A DNA stretch of 45,639 bases from assembly GCA_021413845.1 (NCBI GenBank), contig JAIOPP010000152.1, positions 1-45,639 of the forward strand. The letters are read 5' to 3'. The position numbers and the translations under genes were made by a program. Shown piece by piece: positions 34,488 through 41,980 of this stretch (the stretch's first letter is position 1; every line of letters starts with the position of its first letter). The notes below the pieces were generated by a model, which ran no database searches, had not been told where the DNA came from, and was given only the letters and a program-made list of their open reading frames with translations. Source of the DNA: Planctomycetia bacterium. GTDB lineage: Bacteria; Planctomycetota; Planctomycetia; Pirellulales; PNKZ01.

Positions 34488-35318
34488 CTACTCGCTTTGC
34501 GGTTCGTCTTCCGCCGGGCGGAGATAATTGCTCTCTAAGATGCGGGCGTTCTGGTTGCACGATTGGCGGCGGTCGACGGCGTGCCAAGAGCTGACCCCCT
34601 TGAGCTCCGGCATCAGCTCGACGAGTTGGTTGACCAACGTCTGCCCGAGGCGCTGGACCGAGACTTGGCCGGTACGCTCCATGATCGCTTGCACCGTCTT
34701 CATCACGCGGACCATGCGGGCCCGTTGCAAGACGGGAGGCGAGAGCTCGCAGTCGGGCTCGACGAGCAGATCGGCCACGGGAACTTCACACAGCTTTTGC
34801 CAGGCAAAGAGTTGCGCGAGCGTGAGGTCGGCGGTCGGTTCTTCTTGGCGACGTGCTTCTTCGACCGAGATTTCCAAGTGCTGCGAAGCACGCTTGATCG
34901 AGATCCCCTGTTGGCGACGAACCTCGCGCACGCGGTGCATCTCGGATCCGGCCGACTTCGACGACCCGACGGCGTGCGCCGAACCGCTCTGTGTTGAATT
35001 GTTCTGGGCCGAATTGCTCAGTGCAGGACCATCGACGGCCCGCGCTACGGCCGACGACAAGCCGGTGCTCATCGAGCGTTCCGACTCCGTATGCAGTTGA
35101 GCGACTTCCGAGAGTGGCGCATTCAATTCCTTGCGCTCTGCTCTCTTGTGATCCACGACCGAGTCGCTTGGCGACGGCGGCGGATTACCCGCTGGCTCGT
35201 CGTGCGAAGCGTGTTCGCGCGAGCTCTGTTCTCGCGACGCTCCGGCAAGCATGCCGGGTTGCAGCGCAAGAGAAGGAGTGCGAGTTAGCAAATTGAAATC
35301 GATAATGCTCATGGGCAA
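34488..35318 (-). CDS. Protein with degenerate HTH-like core
   Basis: A 276-aa protein. Residues 1-120 are Ser/Ala/Glu-rich and probably disordered. A core at about 128-195 (REVRRQQGISIKRASQHLEISVEEARRQEEPTADLTLAQLFAWQKLCEVPVADLLVE) has the pattern of a Cro/XRE helix-turn-helix followed by the helical end of that fold, as in regulators that open with MHRVREVRRQQGIS. The C-terminal 80 residues are helical with a cluster of Val, Gln and Leu. It is probably a DNA-binding regulator, but the target is unknown. The start is at the ATG at 35318, with an alternative at 35312. A 430-base upstream region holds no gene. Confidence 0.68.
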   Translation of the reverse strand: MPMSIIDFNLLTRTPSLALQPGMLAGASREQSSREHASHDEPAGNPPPSPSDSVVDHKRAERKELNAPLSEVAQLHTESERSMSTGLSSAVARAVDGPALSNSAQNNSTQSGSAHAVGSSKSAGSEMHRVREVRRQQGISIKRASQHLEISVEEARRQEEPTADLTLAQLFAWQKLCEVPVADLLVEPDCELSPPVLQRARMVRVMKTVQAIMERTGQVSVQRLGQTLVNQLVELMPELKGVSSWHAVDRRQSCNQNARILESNYLRPAEDEPQSE

Positions 35319-35750
35319 CTTGAAATGATCCGATGTGAGCGATCGCGGACGTCGTGACAGTAGACAGACACCTCGAACGAGCGCGCATTAAAAGACTGCG
35401 CACTGAGGAAGTGACTTGCCGCTCATCGCTTCGACCGAACTCCTCGCACTCGAATGACACTTGCCCTGTCACTCAAAAGAACGAACGTCGACTGAGCCGT
35501 AGGTGAGAATTCACCCGGTTGCCGACCCGAAAGATATGACGCCTCGGGCAGCACCCAAATAATAGCGCACTCCCCGTTTACAAACAAGAGAGAACGCCAC
35601 GAACTTCAAGGATCGCGTCGCCGACCCGTGCTTCGAGCGAAGCCGGATCGGAAACTCGGAATGCGACAAACTGACGCGGCCTACTCAGGACAATCGTGGA
35701 GCGGGAAACGGTCTCATGCCCATCTCAACCCGGCACGACATGCCCCGTGT
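35319..35750. other. Intergenic region without a gene
   Basis: About 430 bases between two minus-strand genes. I find no frame that looks coding, no clear terminator for the upstream gene and no RNA gene. It contains scattered A/T-rich stretches near 35560-35600 that could hold promoter elements for the downstream gene at 34488-35318. Confidence 0.5.
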
Positions 35751-36617
35751 TTACTCGCCCCAGGTGAAGGCCCGCAACCGCGACATTAGGTAACTCGGGC
35801 CGCGCACTTGGGCACCGGTCGGCGAATCGATCTTAGTATGTTCACCACCGGAGGCCGGCGTGCGGCGGCCGGCGTTTTCCGCACGGCGAGCCGTAGCGCC
35901 GCTCGGTCGGGCCTGTAAACCGCGACGGATCCCCGCGGCCAAGGTAGCTAGGCTCGGTGCCCGGCTCCGGCGGCTGCGGATGGCTACCATCGGCATGGCG
36001 AAGCCGGAGGTGCGTAAATGCGTGAGCAGCCCTTGCCGATCGCCCGACTGTTGCCAGCCGAGCAGCAAGCGCCGGGGAACGAGCAAGAGGTCGGGCAGCG
36101 GCGATTCGGCGGCTTTCGCCCCCGGCTTCGTCGCGCTCGATTTGGCCGGCAGACGTGGAATCGTCCCGACTCCGCCGGATGTTTCGTACATCCCCGCCAC
36201 GGCGACCGCGGACGTCAGGGAGCCCCAAACCTTGGCGAGCTCGTGCGGATCGAACTCGGCCGGGTCGCGGCAGACGAGCAGCGTTTCTCCTTGCGAGTAG
36301 CGCAGCGCGCTCCGCAGGGCTTCCTGCGCTCCGAGCTTCGTCGGGTGGACGAGCAACTGCACCTGAGGGAACTGGAGCGACAGTTCGTGAGCCGTGTCGA
36401 TCGTGCCGTCGGTCGAACCGTCGTCGACCATCACGACATCGAAGCGGGGCGTCAGTTCCGGCAGGATCTCCAAGAGTTCGGTAAGTAGGGTCGGTAGCGA
36501 CGACTCGACATTGTGCAGCGGCAGGACGACGGTTAGCGAGGGATTCAAAAGACGATTCCTAAGTGATTGCGAAACGTTTCCTGAGTGCTCCCGCATTTCC
36601 CGCGCGGTGGAGGCCAT
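35751..36617 (-). CDS. GT2-like glycosyltransferase protein with degenerate DxD
   Basis: A 288-aa protein. Residues about 25-140 match the start of a family 2 glycosyltransferase: LTVVLPLHNVESSLPTLLTELLEIL, DVVMVDDGSTDGTIDTA, HPTKLGAQEALRSALRYSQGETLLV. The position where such enzymes have the metal-binding DxD (usually LMDADLQDPP) reads LLVCRDPAEFDP, so the motif is damaged. The C-terminal half is short, basic and Ala/Arg-rich, without membrane helices or an acceptor-binding domain. It may be an inactive homologue with a scaffold role, or an enzyme that uses other ligands. The start was set at the ATG at 36617; an in-frame extension to 36782 looks like noise. Confidence 0.75.
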   Translation of the reverse strand: MASTAREMREHSGNVSQSLRNRLLNPSLTVVLPLHNVESSLPTLLTELLEILPELTPRFDVVMVDDGSTDGTIDTAHELSLQFPQVQLLVHPTKLGAQEALRSALRYSQGETLLVCRDPAEFDPHELAKVWGSLTSAVAVAGMYETSGGVGTIPRLPAKSSATKPGAKAAESPLPDLLLVPRRLLLGWQQSGDRQGLLTHLRTSGFAMPMVAIRSRRSRAPSLATLAAGIRRGLQARPSGATARRAENAGRRTPASGGEHTKIDSPTGAQVRGPSYLMSRLRAFTWGE

Positions 36618-36985
36618 GTCGATCGGCCATAGCTTCGCACGGGATTCGACCCAGGCGAGAAAGGCAAACCGAAGGGCCCGCGGAACCGCAACTCCATCGA
36701 CGGCGCCGCCCTGGAAGCGCGAAGCTTCCGCCTGATAGCATCGGCCGGACGCGGAACGGAACTCTAGTCTGCAAAACGACAAACGACCTCTGGCGACGAT
36801 AGCGATCAGGCCCGAAATGCCGAAGGCGCGCCCCAGGGAGGGCGTCGCGCCCTCTGCCGGTTGTAAGAGGCGCGAGCGGGCCGATCCTGCCGATCGTACG
36901 CTGCTGGTAACCTTTTGCGGCGGGGCGTATCCTTGAGAAAGGTGTTCCCTCGTTCTTTTCCAGCGTGCTGGGTCGGAGTCGTCTC
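36618..36985. other. Divergent intergenic region before hisI
   Basis: About 370 bases between the glycosyltransferase-like gene and hisI. It includes a GAGGGCG-tcg-CGCCCTC hairpin at 36838-36854 with a perfect seven-pair stem. No T run follows it, and I see no RNA gene or riboswitch that I can name. Promoters for both genes must lie here. Confidence 0.5.
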
Positions 36986-37444
36986 TTGTCGAAAGTACCC
37001 GCCGTTTTCCCCGACTTCTCCGCCGGCGACGGCCTGCTTCCGGCCGTGGCTCAAGACGAGGCGACCGGCGAGATCCTCATGCTCGCCTTCATGAACGCCG
37101 AGAGCTTCGCCGAAACGCTGGCGACCGGTCGGGCCGTGTATTACAGCCGGAGCCGACAACGCCTCTGGCGCAAAGGAGAAGAGAGCGGCCACTACCAGAC
37201 GGTGAGCCAGATTCTCACCGATTGCGACGGCGACGCCCTCGTGCTCAAGGTGCGGCAACACGGCCGAGCCGCCTGCCACACGGGCCGGGTAAGCTGCTTC
37301 TTTCGCGAGATCACTCCGGCCGGAGTGCGGATCATCGCCGAGCCGATTTTCGACCCGGCCGAGGTCTATGGAAACAAAACTCTCCCATCTCCAGGATCGA
37401 CCCCGACCCTTCTCCCGCCGGGGGCTTTGCACAAGAAGTCCTAG
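36986..37444 (+). CDS. hisI: Phosphoribosyl-AMP cyclohydrolase
   Basis: The third histidine-pathway enzyme, opening the ring of phosphoribosyl-AMP. The metal-site signature DCDGDALVLKVRQHGRAACHTGRVSCFF holds the three Cys and the Asp pattern of the family, preceded by LAFMNAESFAETLATGRAVYYSRSRQRLWRKGEESGH. The start is set at the TTG at 36986, with a GGAG sequence six bases before it; a GTG at 36965 is the alternative. The normal family end is near FDPAEVYGNK (about residue 130). The last 22 codons are not HisI: they read through the left half of an intergenic hairpin repeat and the first 22 bases of the inserted element, ending at a TAG at 37442 inside it. The old stop was probably lost to the insertion, or lies in the extra repeat. 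Confidence 0.93.
   Translation: MSKVPAVFPDFSAGDGLLPAVAQDEATGEILMLAFMNAESFAETLATGRAVYYSRSRQRLWRKGEESGHYQTVSQILTDCDGDALVLKVRQHGRAACHTGRVSCFFREITPAGVRIIAEPIFDPAEVYGNKTLPSPGSTPTLLPPGALHKKS
37407..37422. repeat. Left half of intergenic hairpin repeat split by the insertion
   Basis: The 16 bases CCCTTCTCCCGCCGGG end at 37422 where the inserted element begins. They match the left arm of the planctomycete hairpin repeat seen whole at 43254-43297. The matching right half, starting with CCCGCCGGGAGAAGG, lies at 42470 after the element. The last nine bases (CCCGCCGGG) are the target duplication. Confidence 0.85.
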
Positions 37445-37461
37445 ATTATAGCGACTTGTTG
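37429..37461. repeat. Left-end iterated binding motif of the element
   Basis: GCACAAGAAGTC at 37429-37440 faces GACTTGTTGTGC about 12 bases later, matching at 11 of 12 positions as an inverted pair. With the tip it is a cluster of the same word and is probably where the transposase binds. Confidence 0.6.
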
Positions 37462-38676
37462 TGCAGGTGAAGTTCCTGCCCAAAAAGTCGTGTCGATTCC
37501 GAATTCGTGCGTCTCTTGGATCAGCACGTAAATGTTGTGGCAGACGATTTTGCAGAGCACTTCGTTGACCATCGCAGTGTCCGTCTTGCTCCGCACGTGA
37601 TCGCGGAACTTTGCCTTGATCATGCTGAACGTCGATTCGACGTTGCTCCGCTTGTGATAGTGCGCTAGGAACTCACCACGACGGTATTGGAATTAGTGGT
37701 ACATCTTCTTCCAGAGTCCATCGCCCTTGCCGTTGTGAGTCCTGTTCTTGAACGGTATGAACGGTGTCGCGCCCGTGGCTTCGATTGCATCGTAGTTCTT
37801 GTAGCTGCCGTATGCCTTATCGCCGGACACTTCCGCGATCTTGAAGCTCTTCGCGGTGGCTTTCACGAGATCGGGCATTAGGGGTGCGTCTTGCGCCAGT
37901 TTGTCGCGAATCTCCACGGCCGTGACGATGTTCGTCTTCACTCCGCACATCAGGTGGACCTTGACCCATTCGTGCTGCTGTCGCACGGTGCCGTATTTAT
38001 GATCGAAACAGCGGATGAATCGCGAGGTTGAGAAACCCGACGAATCGGCAGCGAAGTCATGCTCGACTGACTTGAGTGGCAAACTGGTTTCCTCGATCAT
38101 CGCCTTTAAGATCGGCGTTAGGTCGGGATTCTCCAACGAATTGAAAATCGTGTTGAAGTGCGGCAGCTTCTCAATGAACCCCTTTTCGTGCGCGGCACTT
38201 AGGTCGCTCATGAAACGCCGACCGGAAACCGTGCTGAAGATTTTGAAGCACGCGGCGAACACCGCGTCATTTAGCGGCAGGCGCGGACGACCGACCTTCG
38301 ATCGCGCCGGCTCGACAATTCCAAGGCATAGGTCGCGCAGTAGGTCAAGGAACCTATCCTTCTCGTGGGTTTGCGCATGGTTGTATGCCGTCAAGTTTTG
38401 AGAGTAGATCTTGCGCTCTGCTTTCGGCGGAAGTGGGGCCGGCTCCTCCTTGTAGTCGAACAGCTCTCGTTGCATAAAGAACTCGACGGCGTAGATATGC
38501 TTGCATTTCCCGCCCGTCGTTTCGTGGTCGGAGCAGCTGCAATGCGGACTCGTGCCGCTCGGCGTAACCTTGTAGCGGCCATTCCCGGACTGACTTGGAA
38601 CAAAGAACGAATCTCCCTGGCGATCAATCCTGAAAGTCGCGGCGATCGCCATGCCGCTCTGCTTGCGTGCATCCAT
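37441..38676 (-). pseudogene. SWIM/DDE transposase interrupted by an in-frame stop
   Basis: A transposase of about 410 codons, if read through. The N-terminus has a SWIM zinc finger (CSCSDHETTGGKCKHIYAVEF: C-x-C...C-x-H), after which comes the DDE catalytic domain: DFAADSSGFSTSRF (first Asp), VSGDKAYGS (second Asp), and HYHKRSNVESTFSMIKAKF (catalytic Glu). A TAA at 37693-37695 interrupts the frame just after KKMYH; related proteins have an aromatic residue here. All sequence on both sides stays in one frame, and a single base change from a Tyr codon explains it. The stop comes before the catalytic Glu, so the protein as encoded would be inactive unless it is read through. The start is taken as the ATG at 38676 (MDARKQSG). 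The final TAG lies 18 bases inside the left tip. Confidence 0.88.
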
Positions 38677-38692
38677 GGACGGAACCATCCCG

Positions 38693-38720
38693 TTGTTTGG
38701 GCGGTATCGCGTGTTAGAAT
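38693..38720 (+). promoter_or_regulatory. Possible promoter for an RNA antisense to the transposase leader
   Basis: TTGTTT at 38693-38698 and TAGAAT at 38715-38720 are separated by 16 bases. A TGT precedes TAGAAT as an extended -10, which would offset the weak -35. It points away from the transposase gene, toward the terminator at 38767. Confidence 0.35.
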
Positions 38721-38726
38721 GCAATT

Positions 38727-38804
38727 GCTTAGGAGCATTCTGGCGCTAGCCGCCGGACTGGTCTTGCCCCGATGCGGCCTTGGCGGGCTGTATCGGGGTT
38801 TTTT
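38727..38804 (+). ncRNA. Candidate antisense small RNA of the transposase leader
   Basis: A short transcript of about 78 bases is proposed from the extended -10 at 38715 to the terminator at 38767-38804. No coding frame is seen. It would lie opposite the untranslated leader of the transposase mRNA, as RNA-OUT does in IS10, and could block transposase translation. All of this rests on promoter and terminator signals; the transcript itself is not shown. Confidence 0.35.
38767..38804 (+). terminator. Strong rho-independent terminator with no gene upstream
   Basis: CCCCGAT (38767-38773) pairs with ATCGGGG (38792-38798), and the stem can continue inward as GCGGCC against GGCTGT with two G-U pairs, to 13 pairs. 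Six T follow directly (38799-38804). It points along the plus strand although no plus-strand protein gene precedes it inside the element. Confidence 0.75.
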
Positions 38805-38833
38805 CGTTTGGCTTGCGTATTCTAATGACCTAA

Positions 38834-38893
38834 TGTTATTTGTCCACCCAAATAACAGGTCGCGTTGACATTTTATTTGGGTGGACGTAAAGT
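38834..38893 (+). promoter_or_regulatory. Promoter with nested operators for the RHH protein
   Basis: TTGACA (38865-38870) and TAAAGT (38888-38893) are 17 bases apart, a good promoter. A perfect 9-bp inverted repeat TGTTATTTG-N6-CAAATAACA lies at 38834-38857 just upstream. A perfect 14-bp inverted pair GTCCACCCAAATAA (38842-38855) / TTATTTGGGTGGAC (38873-38886) shares its left arm with it and runs into the spacer of the promoter. The -10 ends eight bases before the ATG at 38901, so the mRNA would have almost no leader. Autoregulation by the RHH protein is the simple reading. Confidence 0.7.
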
Positions 38894-38900
38894 GTCCGGC

Positions 38901-39083
38901 ATGAGTTCAAAAGAACCCAAGCCTAAACGTGGAAGACCGGCGACGGGAACGACGCCGAAGCGCTATTTCAGAATGGACGACGAGTCGTGGGCACTCGTCG
39001 AGAATGCCGCGCAAGCAGAAGGGAAGACAGTCTCCGACTTCATTCGCGAAGTGATACTGCGGGCTGCGAGACGGAAGGGCTAA
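38901..39083 (+). CDS. Ribbon-helix-helix DNA-binding protein with AT-hook-like arm
   Basis: A 60-aa protein. The first 15 residues (SSKEPKPKRGRPATG) are basic and include KRGRPATG, like an AT hook. Then PKRYFRMDDESWALVENAAQAEGKTVSDFIREVILRAARRK has the strand-helix-helix pattern of the Arc/MetJ/CopG family, whose dimers read inverted repeats. The start was chosen at the ATG at 38901; an upstream TTG reading at 38865 would lie inside the -35. The operator-like repeats in front of the gene suggest it controls its own promoter. It may also control the restriction-modification gene 237 bases downstream, like a controller protein, which is inference. Confidence 0.82.
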   Translation: MSSKEPKPKRGRPATGTTPKRYFRMDDESWALVENAAQAEGKTVSDFIREVILRAARRKG

Positions 39084-39319
39084 GGCCGTTCAGCTGGCAG
39101 GACGCGCGACCACTTGCCAGACCGCGGCGTGCGCGAGTCGGATATTAAGAAGCGACGAATTGACTTGGCACTGTTTCCATGGTTTCAATGACAATGAACG
39201 AATGCTAGCGGTTCGCCGAACTAATGCGCGGCAATCCGCTCTTCTATAGAAGTCGGTTTTTGATACAGTTCCGCACCTTTTCTCGCACTGCAACGATTGC
39301 ACTGACCTCGGCTTGATAA
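39084..39319. other. Gap between RHH and RM genes
   Basis: 236 bases with no credible gene. A weak promoter TTGACT (39160-39165) / TTCAAT (39184-39189), with an 18-base gap, may drive the large gene. No terminator is apparent after the RHH gene. Confidence 0.4.
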
Positions 39320-41980
39320 ATGGCCAAATCATCGGAAACACGAACCGAAGGCGTGGCTCGCGAACTTTTAGAGATTCGCGGGTGGAATCTTTCGCGCCCA
39401 CCAAAAGGGAACTTGCTCTGGAAAAACGAGTACCGAGATTACCCACATCTTCTGGAAGCACTGTCAGGCCGAGGCAAGAAGGGCCGAGGGGGCGACGGCT
39501 ACCCGGATTTCTTAGTCGTAACCGCTGACTCGAATCCGATGCCGCTTATAGTCGGCGAGGCAAAGGCTTCCGAGGATTCGATCGACACCGCCGTTCATGA
39601 GGCGTGCAACTTTTACGGCGAAGCCTTCACCGACCACGGAATGAGGGTGCTGGCTGCCGGCATCGCCGGGAACGACCATTCGAATATCGCCGTTCAGGTA
39701 AGCAAGCGATCCTTCCGAAAGTGGCGACCGATTGAGTATCGCGAGCATCCGATTCAGTGGTTGCCGACGCCGGAGGAGACGAACCGCCTATTAACAAACG
39801 ATGAACTGTATGATCTCCAGCCCCGCATTCCATCCGGCGAGGTCCTGGCAAGGCGAGCGGACGAGATCAATCGCATTCTTCGAGAGTGCAAGATCAAGGA
39901 CGAATACCGGCCTGCAGTAACCGGCGCATTCATGCTGGCTCTTTGGCAATCCAAGGGGCAGATTCGCATGCATCCCGAGCATATCCTTACGGATATCAAT
40001 AGCGCCTGCAAAAAGGCGTTCATTCGTTCCGGAAAGATCGAGCTAGCCGAAAGCATTTTGGTCCCGGAGGCCAATGAAAAGCTGGCCGTTAAGGCCCCTC
40101 GTATTTGCTACATCCTCCGACTGCTTAACGTTACGACGCTCACGGCAGAGCACGACTATCTCGGCCAGCTCTATGAAACGTTTTTCCGATTCACCGGCGG
40201 AAATACGATCGGGCAGTTCTTTACGCCGCGGCACGTTACTCGATTTGTCGTTGATCTATGCGAGGTAAATAAGAACGACGTCGTGGTCGATCCGACGTGC
40301 GGTACGGGTGGGTTCCTAATCGCCGCTCTCTATAAAATGATGGGCGATCGCCACCTTACCCATGATCAAATAAGCGACCTTGTTCGCGGGCATCTTGCCG
40401 GTTTTGAAAGCGAGCCGATCACTGCTGCGCTGTGCGTCGCAAACATGATTCTTCGTGGCGATGGCACGACCGGAATCTACAAGGGTGATTGCTTCAGTCA
40501 TCCCAGTTATCCGACCGGCAAAGCCAATGTCGTTGTGGGAAATCCGCCGTTTCCGCACAAGAAAACCGACGAACCTTCAGAGCGGTTCGTTGATCGAGCC
40601 CTAGAGGCGCTGGATGCCCGGGGAACGCTAGCGATGATCGTTCCCGAATCGCTCTTAGTAAAGCCATCGAAGCGGAAATGGCGGAAGAAGACGCTCGCGG
40701 GGAACTCGTTACGTGCGGTAATGACGCTTCCGGGCGAACTTTTTCAGCCGTACGCGGCCGCCACGACTGCAATTCTCATCTTAGAGAAAGGAGTCCCACA
40801 CAACGCGAAACGGCCGACCTTTTTCTGTCGGATAACCAATGACGGCTACCGCCTGCAAAAAAACGTTCGTCTAGAGCGTGCGGGTGAGCAGTTGTCGGAA
40901 GCCATGGACGCCTACCGAAAGAATAAGTCCATTGCGGGATTTTGCGTTTGGGGATCTGTGGACGGCACCGAGTGGTCTCCGGGAAATTATATCGAAGGCA
41001 TTTCGCAAACGCCGGAGATGATCCAATCGGAGGTTGACGTCGTAATCCGTAGTCAAGCAGCATTCCATGCAACATTTGCCCCGCAATTAAGCGCATTTAG
41101 AGCTTTGATCAGCAGCGGAGAAGTGGCACCTAAGTCGTATGCGGAACTAATCAAGAAGAAGAAGGCGAAAAAGACGAAGGAGTCAAACAAAAAGGCTGAT
41201 ACGCCCGCGCCGGCAGCTGGCACGATCGGTGAGATGTTTGACATCTACTACGGCCAAGGCGCGCTGGAAAGCAAGAGAAACTTGCTTCCCGGTGCGGTGC
41301 CGATCATCTCATCAGCAGGGTCCAATAACGGATGCTACGGATTTTTCGAATTCTCGCAGGTAGCCAACGCAATCGCCCCGTCCTTTGTTACCGTTCCGAA
41401 AACTGGAAGCATCGGCGAAGCGTTTGTTCAGGAGTGGCCGTGCGGGGTTACTTCGGACTGCTTGCTGTTAATGCCGAAAAATGGAACGGACCAGATTGAT
41501 TTGTATATCGCGGCAGCAATGGTTCGGCTGGAAAAATGGCGGTTTAATTACGGTAGAAAAATCACGCCGACTCGGGTATCAAAGATTGCCTTTCCGCGCA
41601 CCGCAGAATTGCGGGAGTGGGTGGCGACTAAATTAAGATCACTGCGGCCGATCGTCAGCGTAACTTTGCATGGCCTGAGCGGACTTGAGGATGCATCAGC
41701 ACGATTTAAAGGTCTCGCGGACGAATGGCGACGTGGGCGCGGGCATAAGTCAACCGTTGCAAAGCTCGTCGTTCATCCCGCGTATCAGCAAATTATCGGA
41801 ATGGGCGAGGCTGTCGTTCCTCTTCTTCTCAGGGAAATGGAACTTCGGCCGTCGCATTGGTCGTGGGCGCTGAGAGCGATTACCGGAACGGACCCTGTGC
41901 CGGAGTCTGCTCGCGGGAAGCTTGATCAAATGGCAACATCATGGGTTAACTGGGGCAAAGAACAGGGGTACATCTGGTGA
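39320..41980 (+). CDS. Single-chain restriction-modification enzyme with extra C-terminal helical domain
   Basis: An 886-aa protein of Type IIG layout. Residues about 1-150 form a nuclease domain: GDGYPDFLVV (P62-D63) and PLIVGEAK (E80, K82) are the PD-(D/E)xK active site, as in HsdR N-terminal domains. A helical region follows. The N6-adenine methylase has GQFFTPRHV (298-306), motif I DPTCGTGGF (324-332) and motif IV NPPF (408-411). A Lys-rich hinge (612-626) leads to a target-recognition domain at about 635-765 (GTIGEMFDIYYGQG ... ITPTRVSKIAFP), HsdS-like. Residues about 790-886 are a helical add-on (LADEWRRG ... HPAYQQIIGMGEAVVPLLLREMELRPSHWSWALRAITG) that I know as a stand-alone protein. 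It probably methylates and cuts DNA by itself. Its TGA overlaps the start of the next gene. Confidence 0.9.
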   Translation: MAKSSETRTEGVARELLEIRGWNLSRPPKGNLLWKNEYRDYPHLLEALSGRGKKGRGGDGYPDFLVVTADSNPMPLIVGEAKASEDSIDTAVHEACNFYGEAFTDHGMRVLAAGIAGNDHSNIAVQVSKRSFRKWRPIEYREHPIQWLPTPEETNRLLTNDELYDLQPRIPSGEVLARRADEINRILRECKIKDEYRPAVTGAFMLALWQSKGQIRMHPEHILTDINSACKKAFIRSGKIELAESILVPEANEKLAVKAPRICYILRLLNVTTLTAEHDYLGQLYETFFRFTGGNTIGQFFTPRHVTRFVVDLCEVNKNDVVVDPTCGTGGFLIAALYKMMGDRHLTHDQISDLVRGHLAGFESEPITAALCVANMILRGDGTTGIYKGDCFSHPSYPTGKANVVVGNPPFPHKKTDEPSERFVDRALEALDARGTLAMIVPESLLVKPSKRKWRKKTLAGNSLRAVMTLPGELFQPYAAATTAILILEKGVPHNAKRPTFFCRITNDGYRLQKNVRLERAGEQLSEAMDAYRKNKSIAGFCVWGSVDGTEWSPGNYIEGISQTPEMIQSEVDVVIRSQAAFHATFAPQLSAFRALISSGEVAPKSYAELIKKKKAKKTKESNKKADTPAPAAGTIGEMFDIYYGQGALESKRNLLPGAVPIISSAGSNNGCYGFFEFSQVANAIAPSFVTVPKTGSIGEAFVQEWPCGVTSDCLLLMPKNGTDQIDLYIAAAMVRLEKWRFNYGRKITPTRVSKIAFPRTAELREWVATKLRSLRPIVSVTLHGLSGLEDASARFKGLADEWRRGRGHKSTVAKLVVHPAYQQIIGMGEAVVPLLLREMELRPSHWSWALRAITGTDPVPESARGKLDQMATSWVNWGKEQGYIW

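Noticed and set aside
39160-39189. Promoter TTGACT-18-TTCAAT before the RM gene
   Set aside because: The -10 matches at only four positions and the spacing is long; kept only as a note on the gap.
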